NCBI RefSeq assembly: GCF_000684975.1
Contig: NZ_BAXZ01000009.1
Coordinates: 242,689-306,688, forward strand
Direction: 5' to 3'
DNA: 64,000 nt
From: Paraburkholderia acidipaludis NBRC 101816
Lineage (GTDB): Bacteria > Pseudomonadota > Gammaproteobacteria > Burkholderiales > Burkholderiaceae
This document shows, piece by piece, positions 43,419 through 53,307 of the stretch. The notes under the pieces were generated by a model. It had not been told where the DNA came from and did no database searches. It was given only the letters and a program-made list of their open reading frames with translations. Each line of letters begins with the position of its first letter. Positions within the stretch are counted from its first letter, which is position 1. The translations under genes and the position numbers were made by a program.

Positions 43419-44609
43419 ATGAACACTACGCTCAAGCGCATCGATCCGCGCAGGCCTTTCACGATCACGGCGGCGGGGCTGCGCCGGATCACGCTCGGCG
43501 CGGCAGACGAGATGTACGCCTTGCATGATGAAGCCGGGCAGTTCGGCACAGCCGTACCAGCGGCGCACGGTACAGCCGCGAAGCCGCGCCGCACGACCCA
43601 GGCGGCGCAACGCACGCTGCTCGTGGCCGCGCACAGCGACCGTGGGGCGCTGGACGAGCATGCCCGACAGACCTTGGCGGCAGCCGCACTGATTGCGGGC
43701 GCGGCCACGCAGGTGGTGCTCGTGGTGTTCGGCGCGCTCCACGACGACGGCGGCGCGCCAGGCGCCGACAAAATCATCGAGCTGGCCTCGTTCGGCAGCC
43801 GCGCGTTCGCACCCGAGCGCGAGGTGCAGGCGCTGGCGGCTTGTGTGGCGCGTTTCGCGCCCGATCACGTGCTGCTCCCCGACAACGCCTTCGGCGACGG
43901 CGACCTGGGCCGGCGCTATGCCGCGCTGGCGGGCGCGAGCGTCGCGACGCAGGTGGTGCAGATCGACGCCGCGCAGGTGGGCGTCTACGTGCATGCCAGG
44001 CGGTCGCTGGCCCTGCGCGCGCTGCCGGAAGTCGTGCTGCTCGCACCGGGCGCCGTGGACCCGCGCTTGCCTTTCGTCGGCGCCGGCGAGCGGATCGGGG
44101 CGGAGATCGGCGAAACGTTCGACGCCGCCGGCAGCCGCTACGTGGATCGCGGTATCGAGGCCGTCGACGCCGCGCGAGTCGCGCTGGAGGAAGCCGATTT
44201 CATCGTTTCGGCGGGCAACGGCGTGAGCGACGTGACCGCGTTCGGCCGGTTGGCCGAAGCGTTTGGCGCGGCGGTGGGGGCGAGCCGCGTTGCCGTGGAC
44301 AACGGCCTCTTCCGGCGCGACCAGCAGATAGGTGCGACGGGCAAGACCGTGGAGGCGAGCGTCTACGTGGCGTTCGGGATTTCGGGGGCGGTCCAGCACC
44401 TGCAGGGCATCAAGGACTGCCGGCACGTGATCGCCGTGAATCTCGATGCGAGCGCGCCGATCGTCAAACGCGCCAACCTGACCATCGTGGGCGATACGCA
44501 GTCGACCATCGCCGCGCTGATCGACGAGATCGGCCGCGCACGCCAGGCGGCGCCGCATCCTCAGGACACCGCAACACTCAATCAGGAAACCGAAGGAGTG
44601 ACGGCATGA
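43419..44609 (+). CDS. etfA: Electron transfer flavoprotein alpha subunit (betaine operon type)
   Basis: A 396-residue ETF alpha-like subunit. The C-terminal FAD domain is canonical (AVDNGLFRRDQQIGATGKTV, VAFGISGAVQHLQG, VAVNLDASAPI-like). The N-terminal part has a 60-residue extension over standard EtfA. It pairs with the following EtfB and is expected to shuttle electrons from DgcA to the quinone pool. It overlaps etfB by four bases. Confidence 0.88.
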   Translation: MNTTLKRIDPRRPFTITAAGLRRITLGAADEMYALHDEAGQFGTAVPAAHGTAAKPRRTTQAAQRTLLVAAHSDRGALDEHARQTLAAAALIAGAATQVVLVVFGALHDDGGAPGADKIIELASFGSRAFAPEREVQALAACVARFAPDHVLLPDNAFGDGDLGRRYAALAGASVATQVVQIDAAQVGVYVHARRSLALRALPEVVLLAPGAVDPRLPFVGAGERIGAEIGETFDAAGSRYVDRGIEAVDAARVALEEADFIVSAGNGVSDVTAFGRLAEAFGAAVGASRVAVDNGLFRRDQQIGATGKTVEASVYVAFGISGAVQHLQGIKDCRHVIAVNLDASAPIVKRANLTIVGDTQSTIAALIDEIGRARQAAPHPQDTATLNQETEGVTA

Positions 44610-45385
44610 ACGGAAAGCTGGAGAAAATCGCGGTGCTGGTTTCCGTGGGACGGCACCCGGTGAGCGGCGTGGCGCGTTACAGCCGCAACGACGCGGCCGC
44701 GCTGGAGATCGGCCGCGCGCTCGCGGCACGGCACGGCGCGCGCTGCGACGTGGTGCATGCCGGCGACGCCGCGAATCCCGCGCTCACGGAATATCTGGCG
44801 CTGGGGGCCGCGCGCGTCGAAGTGCTCGCATGCGAGGACACGGACGACATCGCCGCCGTGCTGGCAGCGCGCGTTTCCGGCTACGACCTCGTGCTGACCG
44901 GCACGCGTGCGGAAGGGGCTTTCGACAGCGGCATGCTGCCTTATCGGCTCGCTCACTTGCTGGGCTATCCGCTCGTGAATGCCGCGGTCGAGGTAACGGC
45001 GGAGGCGGAACGCGCAGCGGTGCGCCAGTTCATGCCCAAGGGCGTGCGCCGTTCCGTGGACGTGGCGTTGCCTGCCGTCGTGGCGGTTCATCCGCTTGCG
45101 GCCGCCACGGCGAGCTACGCCTACGCGCGCCTGCGCAGCGGCGCGGTCGAGACCCGCGAAACCGCCGCCGCGCCCTGCGCCGAAGCCGCGCAATGGGCGC
45201 TGGCCCCGGCAACGCGGCGGCCGGTGCGCCTCGCGGCGGCGGAGAAGCGTTCCGGCCATCAGCGCATGCTGTCGGCCACCACCACGGAAAGCCGCGGCGG
45301 CCGCGTCGTAATTGATGGGACTTCGGTCGAAAAAGCACAAGTGATTCTGGCCTATTTGCGCGAGCATCAGCTCATTGATTACTGA
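44606..45385 (+). CDS. etfB: Electron transfer flavoprotein beta subunit (betaine operon type)
   Basis: A 259-residue ETF beta-like subunit (VLVSVGRHPVSGVARYSRND, GYDLVLTGTRAEGAFDSGML, LGYPLVNAAVEV). Start 44606 is within the etfA end (ATGA) and follows AAGGAG. It forms the heterodimer with EtfA. The C-terminal helix AQVILAYLREHQLI is kept. Confidence 0.88.
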   Translation: MNGKLEKIAVLVSVGRHPVSGVARYSRNDAAALEIGRALAARHGARCDVVHAGDAANPALTEYLALGAARVEVLACEDTDDIAAVLAARVSGYDLVLTGTRAEGAFDSGMLPYRLAHLLGYPLVNAAVEVTAEAERAAVRQFMPKGVRRSVDVALPAVVAVHPLAAATASYAYARLRSGAVETRETAAAPCAEAAQWALAPATRRPVRLAAAEKRSGHQRMLSATTTESRGGRVVIDGTSVEKAQVILAYLREHQLIDY

Positions 45386-45437
45386 ATTTGCGCCGTCCAG
45401 GCTCGGCCTGGCGGCACAGCCCCACCCTGGAGCACAC

Positions 45438-46679
45438 ATGAAAGTTTCGGCAGACATCCGCGCGCTCGTCGACCGCCGCAAGAAGGGCCACAGCCTCGAG
45501 GCGCCGTTTTATGTGAGCGATGAAATCTTTGCGCTCGATATGGAGGCGATTTTCCGCAAGCACTGGATTCAGGTGGCCGTGGAGCCGGACATTCCCGAGC
45601 CGGGCGACTACGTCACGGTAGAGCTGGGCAGCGATTCCATCCTGATCGTGCGCGACGACGACGGCGTGGTGCGGGCATTCCACAACGTCTGCCGGCATCG
45701 CGGCGCGCGGCTGTGCAACGAAGAGAAGGGCGCCGTCGGCAATATCGTCTGCCCCTATCACAGCTGGACCTATAGCCTCACGGGCGAACTGCGCTTCGCC
45801 GAGCACATGGGCGACCAGTTCGACCGCTGCAAGCACAGCCTGAAGTCGGTCCACGTGGAAAGCCTGGGGGGGCTCATCTTCATTTGCCTCGCGCAAACGC
45901 CGCCCACCGACTTCGCCGTGATGCGCGCCGCAATGGAGCCTTACCTGCTGCCGCACGACATGGCGAACTGCAAGGTGGCCGCCTCGATCGACATCATCGA
46001 GAAAGGCAACTGGAAGCTGACGATGGAAAACAATCGGGAGTGCTATCACTGCGTGGCGAACCATCCCGAGCTGACCATTTCGCTCTACGAGTACGGCTTC
46101 GGCTACCAGCCGAGCGCCGCCAACGCGGAAGGCATGGCGGCTTTCGAGCGGACCTGCGAGGAACGCGCGCGGCAGTGGGAAACCCAGAGCCTGCCGTCGG
46201 TCGAGGTGGACCGTCTGCTGGACGTCACGGGCTTTCGCACGCAGCGCCTGCCGCTCGATCGCAGCGGCGAATCGCAGACGCTCGACGCGAAGATCGCCTC
46301 GAAGAAGCTGCTGGGCGAATTCCGCCAGGCCGACCTGGGCGGCCTGTCGTTCTGGACGCAGCCCAATTCCTGGCACCACTTCATGAGCGACCACATCGTG
46401 ACCTTCTCGGTCATCCCGCTTTCCGCCGGGGAGACGCTCGTGCGCACGAAATGGCTCGTCCACAAGGATGCGCAGGAGGGCGTGGACTACGACGTGGACA
46501 ACCTCACGGCGGTCTGGCGCGCGACCAACGACCAGGACCGGGCGCTCGTCGAATACTCGCAGAGCGGCGCGCAAAGCAGTGCTTACGAACCGGGCCCGTA
46601 CTCGCCGTACACCGAGGGCCTCGTCGAAAAATTCTGCGACTGGTACGTGGCGCGGCTCGCCGGGCAGATCGAGGCATAA
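45438..46679 (+). CDS. gbcA: Glycine betaine monooxygenase, oxygenase subunit GbcA
   Basis: A 413-residue Rieske non-heme iron oxygenase. The Rieske ligands are Cys85/His87 (CRHRG) and Cys105/His108 (CPYHSW). The catalytic-iron region ENNRECYHCVANHPE gives Glu201, His204 and His209 in the conserved order. It demethylates glycine betaine to dimethylglycine with release of formaldehyde, using electrons from GbcB. Start 45438 follows GGAGCACAC. Confidence 0.95.
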   Translation: MKVSADIRALVDRRKKGHSLEAPFYVSDEIFALDMEAIFRKHWIQVAVEPDIPEPGDYVTVELGSDSILIVRDDDGVVRAFHNVCRHRGARLCNEEKGAVGNIVCPYHSWTYSLTGELRFAEHMGDQFDRCKHSLKSVHVESLGGLIFICLAQTPPTDFAVMRAAMEPYLLPHDMANCKVAASIDIIEKGNWKLTMENNRECYHCVANHPELTISLYEYGFGYQPSAANAEGMAAFERTCEERARQWETQSLPSVEVDRLLDVTGFRTQRLPLDRSGESQTLDAKIASKKLLGEFRQADLGGLSFWTQPNSWHHFMSDHIVTFSVIPLSAGETLVRTKWLVHKDAQEGVDYDVDNLTAVWRATNDQDRALVEYSQSGAQSSAYEPGPYSPYTEGLVEKFCDWYVARLAGQIEA

Positions 46680-46734
46680 ACGCAAACGCTGTACGGACCT
46701 ATCACCGACTGCCGGAGAGCAGCTGGAGGACACC

Positions 46735-47871
46735 ATGATGCGGGACGCGGCAACCTTCGAGCCGCTCGAGGGGCGGCTCACGAAGCCGGAATTCTGGAGC
46801 GCGCTGCCGGCGCGCTGGACGAGCGACGTCGAGGAGACGCTCCAGTGCTGCCAGGTGCGCGACGAGACCCACGACGTGAAGAGCTTTTTCTTTCGCTCTC
46901 CGCAAGGTCGTGCGTTCGCGTTCGAACCGGGGCAGTTCATCACGCTCGAACTCGAGATAGACGGCGAGACCGTGAACCGCTGCTACACGATCTCTTCGTC
47001 GCCCACGCGGCCCCATACGCTCTCGATCACGGTCAAGCGCGTGCCGGGCGGCGCGGTTTCGAACTGGCTGCACGACCATCTGCGCGAAGGGGCGCACGTG
47101 CGCGTGCTGGGACCCTCGGGCGAGTTTACGTGTGCGCGGCATCCTGCGGCCAAGTATCTGTTTCTCTCGGCCGGCTCGGGCATCACGCCGCTCATGTCGA
47201 TGAGCCGCGCGCACCACGAGCTGAGCGAGGACCGCGACATCGTGTTCGTGCATAGCGCGCGCACGCCCGGCGACATCATCTTCGCGCGCGAGCTCGACCT
47301 GATGGCGGCGAACCAGCAGCGATTCCGCACCTCGTATGTTTGCGAGCGCCTTGGCACGAGCACGAACTGGCCCGGCGTCACGGGCTTTTTGAGCCTGCCG
47401 CTGCTGCGGCTCATCGCGCCGGACTTCATGGAGCGCGAGATCTTCACCTGCGGGCCCGCGCCGTACATGAAAGCGGTGCGCGACCTGCTCGACGAAGCAG
47501 GCTTCGATCGGGCGCGGTATCACGAAGAGAGTTTCTCGTTCGAGACGCTCGCCGACGCGCCGACAGACGCGCAAGAGGCTGGGCAGGAGGCCGCCGGCGC
47601 CGCGGAACAAGACTTCGCCGTGAGCTTCGCGCGCAGCCATCGCGAGATCCGCTGCACAACGAGCCAGTCGGTGCTGGAGGCCGCGCGCGCGGCCGGCGTG
47701 CGGCTGCCCGCTTCGTGCACGCAGGGCATGTGCGGCACCTGCAAGGTCAAGCTGGTATCCGGCCAGGTGCAGATGCAGCATAACGGCGGCATACGCCAGA
47801 GGGAAATTGACCAGGGTATGGTGCTGCTATGCTGCAGCAAGCCGCTCACCGATCTGGTCGTCGACAAATAG
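46735..47871 (+). CDS. gbcB: Glycine betaine monooxygenase, reductase subunit GbcB
   Basis: A 378-residue reductase with an N-terminal FAD domain (NRCYTISSSP), NAD domain (LFLSAGSGITPLMSM) and C-terminal [2Fe-2S] ferredoxin domain (CTQGMCGTC with the last ligand in LLCC). It supplies electrons to GbcA. Start 46735 follows GGAGGACACC; a Met immediately after it could also be used. Fifty-five bases after gbcA. Confidence 0.95.
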   Translation: MMRDAATFEPLEGRLTKPEFWSALPARWTSDVEETLQCCQVRDETHDVKSFFFRSPQGRAFAFEPGQFITLELEIDGETVNRCYTISSSPTRPHTLSITVKRVPGGAVSNWLHDHLREGAHVRVLGPSGEFTCARHPAAKYLFLSAGSGITPLMSMSRAHHELSEDRDIVFVHSARTPGDIIFARELDLMAANQQRFRTSYVCERLGTSTNWPGVTGFLSLPLLRLIAPDFMEREIFTCGPAPYMKAVRDLLDEAGFDRARYHEESFSFETLADAPTDAQEAGQEAAGAAEQDFAVSFARSHREIRCTTSQSVLEAARAAGVRLPASCTQGMCGTCKVKLVSGQVQMQHNGGIRQREIDQGMVLLCCSKPLTDLVVDK

Positions 47872-47929
47872 CGGCGCACGGTGGGTCGAATACTTTGTCG
47901 GACGAATCAAATAGGGCTGGAGACACCCG

Positions 47930-49591
47930 ATGGAACATGCAGGACCGGGCATGCGCAACATCGAAGGGACATTGGAAGGCGGCGTTGGACATGATGAAAA
48001 CCACACGCTGCAGCGTGGCCTGAGCTGGAAGGACGCGTTCTGGGTCACGAGCGGCGTGCCTGGCGGCGTGCTGTTCACGATCGGCTGCGTATCGGCCACC
48101 GTCGGCCAGCCCGCGTGGGCGATCTGGGTCGCCGCGGTCCTGATGGGCCTGATCCAGAGCGCGACCTATGCGGAAATCTCCGGGCTTTTTCCGCACAAAT
48201 CGGGCGGAGCCTCCGTTTATGGCGCGATGGCGTGGGTGCGCTACAGCAAGCTCATCGCGCCGGTTTCCGTGTGGTGCAACTGGCTCGCATGGTCGCCCAT
48301 GCTCGCGCTCGGCACGGGGCTTGCCGCGAGCTACATGCTCACGAGCCTCTTCGCGCCCGACGCCGCGATCAACACCTGGCAGCTCACTCTCGTCGATCTC
48401 GGCTTCATCAAGCACGGTCTCTCGTTGCGCATCAACGCGACCTTTCTCGTCGCCGCGGCATTTCTGCTCGTGACGTTCAGGCTGCAGCACGGCGGCGCCT
48501 CGAAAGCCGCGCGCACGCAGCGCATTCTGGGTATCGCTTCGCTCGCGCCGCTCGTGATCGTCGGCGTGGTGCCGTTCGTGACGGGCGACGTGCCCGCCGC
48601 CCACCTCTGGCCGCTGATGCCGCTGGGCCGCGACGCCCAGGGCGCCGTGACGGCCGCGGTGCCCGGCAAATGGAACGGCACCGGCATCACGATGGCGTTC
48701 GGCGCCATGTTTCTCGCGGGCTGGGCTGCATACGGCTTCGAAACCGCGGTCTGCTACACGCGCGAGTTCCGCAATCCGCGCCGCGATACGGCGCGGGCCA
48801 TCTTCTGGTCGGGACTCCTATGCCTGTTCGTGATGACGCTCGTGCCGCTCGCGTTCCAGGGCGTGCTGGGCACGGCGGGCATGCTCGATCCGAAGATCGT
48901 GGACGGCACGGGCGTGGGCGAGGCGATGGCGCGCATGGTGGGCGGCAGCGGCCTCGTGGTGAACCTGCTCGTCGTCATGCTCGTGCTCACCATCCTGCTC
49001 ATCGTGATGACCTCGATGATGGGTTCGTCGCGCACGCTCTACCAGGCCTCGGCCGACGGGTGGCTGCCGCGCTACCTTTCGCACGTGAACGAGCACGGTG
49101 CCCCCACGCGCGCGATGTGGACCGACCTCGCGTTCAATCTGATCCTGCTGCTGATGTCCGACTATATGACGGTGCTGGCGATCTCGAACGTCTGCTACAT
49201 GATCTTCGTATTCCTGAACCTCCAGTCGGGCTGGATTCATCGCATGGATCGCCCCAACGCGGAACGGCCGTTCCGTTGCCCGACCTGGCTGCTCGCGGCG
49301 GGCGCGCTATGCGGCTACCTCGATCTCGCGTTCATCGGCGCAGGCGCCGATTTGCAGGGTATCGGCACGATGCGCAACGGTCTGATCGCGATGCTGCTGA
49401 TCGTACCGGTGTTCCTGTACCGCCACTTCTGGCAGGACCGTGGCCGCTTTCCCGCGCGCATGGCGCAGGACATGGCGCTGCAGGACGAGGCGCACAACAC
49501 CGGCATCCGGCGCTGGCTGCCCTATGGCGCGCTGGTGCTCGCCGTTCTGGTGGTCTGGCTTTCGCATCATCTGGCGAAGCCGTACTTCTGA
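47930..49591 (+). CDS. APC-superfamily permease in the glycine betaine unit
   Basis: A 553-residue amino acid-polyamine-organocation permease with 12-14 hydrophobic helices; the motif in helix 1 (DAFWVTSGVPGGVLFTIGCVS) is unwound-helix-like and the sequence QSATYAEISGLFPHKSGGASVYG is typical of the superfamily. Substrate not readable; position after gbcB suggests uptake of a betaine, choline derivative or pathway amino acid. Start 47930 follows GGAGACACCC. An intrinsic terminator follows the stop. Confidence 0.8.
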   Translation: MEHAGPGMRNIEGTLEGGVGHDENHTLQRGLSWKDAFWVTSGVPGGVLFTIGCVSATVGQPAWAIWVAAVLMGLIQSATYAEISGLFPHKSGGASVYGAMAWVRYSKLIAPVSVWCNWLAWSPMLALGTGLAASYMLTSLFAPDAAINTWQLTLVDLGFIKHGLSLRINATFLVAAAFLLVTFRLQHGGASKAARTQRILGIASLAPLVIVGVVPFVTGDVPAAHLWPLMPLGRDAQGAVTAAVPGKWNGTGITMAFGAMFLAGWAAYGFETAVCYTREFRNPRRDTARAIFWSGLLCLFVMTLVPLAFQGVLGTAGMLDPKIVDGTGVGEAMARMVGGSGLVVNLLVVMLVLTILLIVMTSMMGSSRTLYQASADGWLPRYLSHVNEHGAPTRAMWTDLAFNLILLLMSDYMTVLAISNVCYMIFVFLNLQSGWIHRMDRPNAERPFRCPTWLLAAGALCGYLDLAFIGAGADLQGIGTMRNGLIAMLLIVPVFLYRHFWQDRGRFPARMAQDMALQDEAHNTGIRRWLPYGALVLAVLVVWLSHHLAKPYF

Positions 49592-49615
49592 TTCTTTCGT
49601 TCTGCCGCTTATCGA

Positions 49616-49652
49616 GGCGAGGCGCGCGATCGCGGCCTCGCCGGCTGTTTTT
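49616..49652 (+). terminator. Intrinsic terminator after the glycine betaine unit
   Basis: GGCGAGGC (49616-49623) pairs with GCCTCGCC (49635-49642), followed within six bases by a T5 run (49648-49652). It lies between the plus-strand permease and the minus-strand purU. Confidence 0.7.
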
Positions 49653-49663
49653 GCAGCGTTCGC

Positions 49664-50542
49664 TCACAGCATGACAGTGCGTTCCCCGTTGATGAACACG
49701 CGGCGTTCCACGAACGCCTTGACGGCGCGCGCGAGCGTCACGCATTCCACGTCGCGCCCCACCGCGAGGAGCCGCTCCGGGCCCAGCGAATGGTCCACGC
49801 GCTGCACTTCCTGCTCGATGATGGGGCCTTCGTCGAGATCGTCGGTGACGAAATGCGCCGTCGCCCCGATCAGCTTGACGCCGCGCGCATGCGCCTGGTG
49901 ATAGGGGCGTGCGCCCTTGAAGCCCGGCAGGAACGAGTGGTGGATGTTGATCGCGCGGCCGGCGAGCCGGCGGCTCGTTTCGTCGGAAAGAATCTGCATG
50001 TAGCGCGCGAGGATCAGCAGTTCGGCGCCGCTCGACTCGAACAGTTCGAGCACGCGCGCTTCCTGCTGCGCCCGCGTCTCGGGCGTAACGGGCAGGTGGT
50101 GAAACGGTAGCCCATGCTGCCGCGCCAGCGGTTCGAAATCGGCATGGTTCGACGCGACGCCAACGATGTCCATTTGCAGCTCGCCCATGCGCCAGCGAAA
50201 CAGCAAGTCGGCAAGGCAGTGTTCGAGCCGCGAAACCATGATCAGCACCTTCGGGCGCACTGCCACGTCGTGGATGGCCCACGTCATGCCGAAATCGTTC
50301 GCAATGGGCTGAAAGCCGTCGCGCAGCGCGGCGAGATCGAGCGCGGCGGGGCCGGCGTCCGTCACTTCGTGAAAGACGCAGCGCACGAAAAAGCGTGAGC
50401 TGATGTCGTCGTCGAAGACCGTGAGTTCGTCGATGTAGCAATGGCGCTTGTCGAGGTAGCCGACCACGGCGGCCACCTGGCCTGCCGCGCTTGGACAGGA
50501 CAGCGTCAGGACATAGGGATGGGGACGAACGGCTGCGGTCAT
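49664..50542 (-). CDS. purU: Formyltetrahydrofolate deformylase
   Basis: A 292-residue enzyme that hydrolyses 10-formyl-THF to THF and formate. An N-terminal ACT domain (residues about 8-85, VLTLSCPSAAGQVAAVVGYL) precedes the formyltransferase-like domain (NIHHSFLPGFKGARPYHQ, GATAHFVTDDLDEGPIIEQ with catalytic Asn/His/Asp). In this setting it recharges THF used by sarcosine oxidase and turns excess C1 units into formate. purU copies beside betaine genes are common in proteobacteria. Confidence 0.93.
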   Translation of the reverse strand: MTAAVRPHPYVLTLSCPSAAGQVAAVVGYLDKRHCYIDELTVFDDDISSRFFVRCVFHEVTDAGPAALDLAALRDGFQPIANDFGMTWAIHDVAVRPKVLIMVSRLEHCLADLLFRWRMGELQMDIVGVASNHADFEPLARQHGLPFHHLPVTPETRAQQEARVLELFESSGAELLILARYMQILSDETSRRLAGRAINIHHSFLPGFKGARPYHQAHARGVKLIGATAHFVTDDLDEGPIIEQEVQRVDHSLGPERLLAVGRDVECVTLARAVKAFVERRVFINGERTVML

Positions 50543-50870
50543 GCGGATTCTCCGGAGGTCGAAAGAAAGGCCTCGTGCGCGGCCCCGGTTCTATGCGGTG
50601 CGAATGCACGGGTGTGCACGGGCGGTGGCGCGAGTACACCGTATTTCCTTCGGGCTGCATAGAATCGGCGCGCCGTATCGCCGGTATCGGCACGCCAACC
50701 TGAGCGCCAGCCGGAGACCCTGAGTCCCTGTGCGACGCAGCATCGACACCGTTGTCGCAAACCGACCAATCCGTGTCGTCTTTGATGGCGTTGCCAGAAA
50801 TATGGGCCGTTACTGTGCATACCACGGCGGCGCGTTGCAGGCGCCGCACCACACGGGAGTGAACCGAACC
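50543..50870. other. Divergent promoter gap between purU and a porin
   Basis: A 328-bp gap between divergent genes. It holds GAATTCTCCGG-type ribosome-site sequence for purU on the minus strand and the porin leader on the plus strand. I found no clear promoter hexamers, operator palindrome or small gene. Confidence 0.4.
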
Positions 50871-52013
50871 ATGAAAAGACTGGATGCCGCCATGCTGACC
50901 GGTGTTGCCGTTGCGCTTGCGAGCCTCGCGAACACGAGCTATGCACAAAGCAGCGTCACGCTGTTCGGCGCGCTGGACGAAGGCCTGAACTACACGAATA
51001 ACACGGGCGGCAAGAGCGCGTGGCAGATGGCGAGCGTGGACCTCGTCACGAGCCGTTGGGGGATCAAGGGCACCGAAGATCTGGGCGGCGGACTCAGCGC
51101 GATCTTCGACCTCGAAAGCGGCTTCACGATGGAAAACGGGCAGCTCTACTATGGCGGACGCCTGTTCGGCTACCAGTCCTATGTCGGGCTTCAGGACAGC
51201 CGTTTCGGCACGCTTACGTTCGGGCGCCAGTTCGATTCGATCGTCGACGTGATCGGGCCGCTCACCGTGAACAGCAGCTGGGGCGGCTATCTGTTCTCGC
51301 ATCCGCTCGATAACGACAACACGGACGGCAGCTTCCATGCGAGCAACGCCGTCAAGTACACGTCGGCCACCTACGCGGGCCTGTCGGGCACCGCGCTCTA
51401 CGGCTTCAGCAACGAAGCGGGATTTGCGCAGAACCGCGTCTATAGTCTCGGACTGACCTATAACTGGTCGACGCTCACGGTCGGCGCGGCCTTCGAGGAT
51501 CTCTCCGGGGCCGGCACGACGACCGGCGGCGCGGTCGCCAGCAACGACATGGGCTTTTCCGCGCAAAGCCAGAAGATCTGGGGCATAGGCGCAAACTACG
51601 GCATCGGGCCCGTAGTGCTCGGCGCGGTCTATACGCATACGAACGTGGACCAGCCTTCGGCGTCGATCTACGTGGGGCCGCTCGCGGCGAACGGACTGCG
51701 CTTCGACAACGCGGAATTCAGCGTCAAATACAACCTGACGCCAACGTTCTTCGTGGGTGGTATGTACACCTATACGCGCGCCGAAGTGCAGCAGGATTCG
51801 GGGGACGCCACACCGCACTGGAACGAGGGCGGTGTGATGGCGCAGTACAACTTCTCGAAGCGCACGGCGGTGTACGGCCAGTTCGTGTACCAGAAGGTGT
51901 CGGGCAACACGAGCGGAACGATCCTCGATTACGCGTATATCCCGGGGTCGGCGGGCGTTTCGTCGAATTCGCACCAGATAGTCGGGCGTGTTGCGATCAC
52001 GCACAGCTTCTGA
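50871..52013 (+). CDS. Gram-negative porin
   Basis: A 380-residue porin with signal peptide ending in TSYA before QSSVTLFGALDEG, the domain start WGIKGTEDLGGGLSAIFDLE, and a C-terminal Phe (AITHSF). Start 50871 follows GGGAGTGAACC. It lies directly before the choline/betaine ABC operon in the same direction, with 124 bp between, so it may provide outer-membrane entry for its substrates. Confidence 0.9.
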   Translation: MKRLDAAMLTGVAVALASLANTSYAQSSVTLFGALDEGLNYTNNTGGKSAWQMASVDLVTSRWGIKGTEDLGGGLSAIFDLESGFTMENGQLYYGGRLFGYQSYVGLQDSRFGTLTFGRQFDSIVDVIGPLTVNSSWGGYLFSHPLDNDNTDGSFHASNAVKYTSATYAGLSGTALYGFSNEAGFAQNRVYSLGLTYNWSTLTVGAAFEDLSGAGTTTGGAVASNDMGFSAQSQKIWGIGANYGIGPVVLGAVYTHTNVDQPSASIYVGPLAANGLRFDNAEFSVKYNLTPTFFVGGMYTYTRAEVQQDSGDATPHWNEGGVMAQYNFSKRTAVYGQFVYQKVSGNTSGTILDYAYIPGSAGVSSNSHQIVGRVAITHSF

Positions 52014-52040
52014 CGTGGCGGCCGTGTCGCTTTTCCGCAA

Positions 52041-52108
52041 GCACCTGTCGGAATTCGTCGGTTAGTGGCGGTTTTTTCTGGCAACTATATAGATACACTG
52101 TGCGGGCC
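52041..52108 (+). promoter_or_regulatory. Upstream region of the ABC transporter operon
   Basis: GCACCTGTCGGAATTCGTCG begins at 52041. GCACCTGTCG also occurs at 15152 before sdaA, and CACTTGTCGAAATT before glyA. Downstream, CTATATAGATACACT (about 52085-52100) is a plausible extended -10 zone. This suggests control by a GlxA-type activator binding just upstream of the promoter. Confidence 0.35.
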
Positions 52109-52137
52109 GGCGCCTGCACCACGAGGAGATGGAGTCG

Positions 52138-53307
52138 ATGAAATCGCCAAAGATCGTGGTTGAAGGTTTGTGTAAGGTGTTCGGGGACAACCCGAAAGTC
52201 GCGCGGGACATGCTGGCGCGCGGCGCCTCCAAGGACGAGGTATTTGCGAAGACCGGTCATGTGGTGGGCGTGCATAACGTGTCCTTCGACGTCAAGGAGG
52301 GCGAGATTTTCGTGCTGATGGGGCTTTCGGGCTCCGGCAAATCCACGCTGATCCGTCTTATCAACCGACTCGTCGAGCCGACGGCGGGCAAGGTCGTCAT
52401 CGACGGTCACGACATTGCCGCGGTGCGCCGCTCCGAGCTCACGGCGCTGCGCCGCACCGACATGAGCATGGTGTTCCAGTCGTTCGCGCTGATGCCGCAG
52501 CGCACCGTGCTCTCGAATGCCGCGTTCGGCCTCGAGGTGGCCGGCATGAACCGCAAGGCGCGCGAGCGGCGCGCGCTCGAAGTGCTCGAGCAGGTCGGCC
52601 TCGCGGCCTTCGCGAAGAAGCTGCCGGCCGAGCTTTCGGGCGGCATGCAGCAGCGCGTGGGCCTCGCGCGCGCCCTTGCGGTCAACCCTTCGCTGATGAT
52701 CATGGACGAGGCGTTCTCCGCGCTCGATCCGCTCAAGCGCAAGGAAATGCAGAACGTGCTGCTGGAACTGCAGAAGAACCAGCGTCGCACGATCATGTTC
52801 GTTTCGCACGATCTCGAAGAGGCACTGCGTATCGGCAACCGCATCGCCATCATGGAGGGCGGGCGTGTGGTGCAGATCGGCACGCCGCAGGAGATCATCG
52901 CCAATCCCGCGGACGACTACGTGCGGGCCTTTTTCGAAGGCGTCGATACGAGCCGCTACCTGACGGCCGGCGACCTGATGCAGTCCAACAGCGTGCCGCT
53001 CGTGCGCCAGTTCGACCAGTCGGGTATCGCGGCCTCGTTGAATGGCAGTGCAGAATATGCGTTCGTGCTCGATGCGGAGCAGCGCATTCGAGGCTTCGTG
53101 ACGCGCGAGGCGATAGGCAGCGCGTCGCCGTCGCTGCGCAAGGTCGAGAGCCTGCGCCGCGGGACGCCGCTCGACCAGGTGGTGTCGCGCGTCTGTGCGA
53201 GCCGCACGGCGCTGCCGGTGGTCGACGAAAAGGACCGCTATTGCGGCTCGGTCGATCAGGCTTCCGTTCTGAAGGTCATTACGCGCAGTCGAGGTGCTCA
53301 TGTCTGA
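52138..53307 (+). CDS. choV: Choline/glycine betaine ABC transporter ATPase
   Basis: A 389-residue ATPase of the ProV/OpuA type. Walker A is GLSGSGKST, signature LSGGMQQRV, Walker B LMIMDEAFSAL, and a C-terminal pair of CBS-like segments follows (residues about 280-385). Start 52138 was preferred over 52129 because GAGGAG is correctly spaced only for the former. It energises uptake of choline or betaine together with the next gene; the gene symbol follows usage for choline-specific systems and is not certain. Confidence 0.88.
   Translation: MKSPKIVVEGLCKVFGDNPKVARDMLARGASKDEVFAKTGHVVGVHNVSFDVKEGEIFVLMGLSGSGKSTLIRLINRLVEPTAGKVVIDGHDIAAVRRSELTALRRTDMSMVFQSFALMPQRTVLSNAAFGLEVAGMNRKARERRALEVLEQVGLAAFAKKLPAELSGGMQQRVGLARALAVNPSLMIMDEAFSALDPLKRKEMQNVLLELQKNQRRTIMFVSHDLEEALRIGNRIAIMEGGRVVQIGTPQEIIANPADDYVRAFFEGVDTSRYLTAGDLMQSNSVPLVRQFDQSGIAASLNGSAEYAFVLDAEQRIRGFVTREAIGSASPSLRKVESLRRGTPLDQVVSRVCASRTALPVVDEKDRYCGSVDQASVLKVITRSRGAHV

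Noticed and set aside
49332..52040. Minus-strand open frame of about 900 codons across the permease end, purU and the porin
   Set aside because: It overlaps three convincing genes in other frames and has no domain; only a product of GC-rich codon use.
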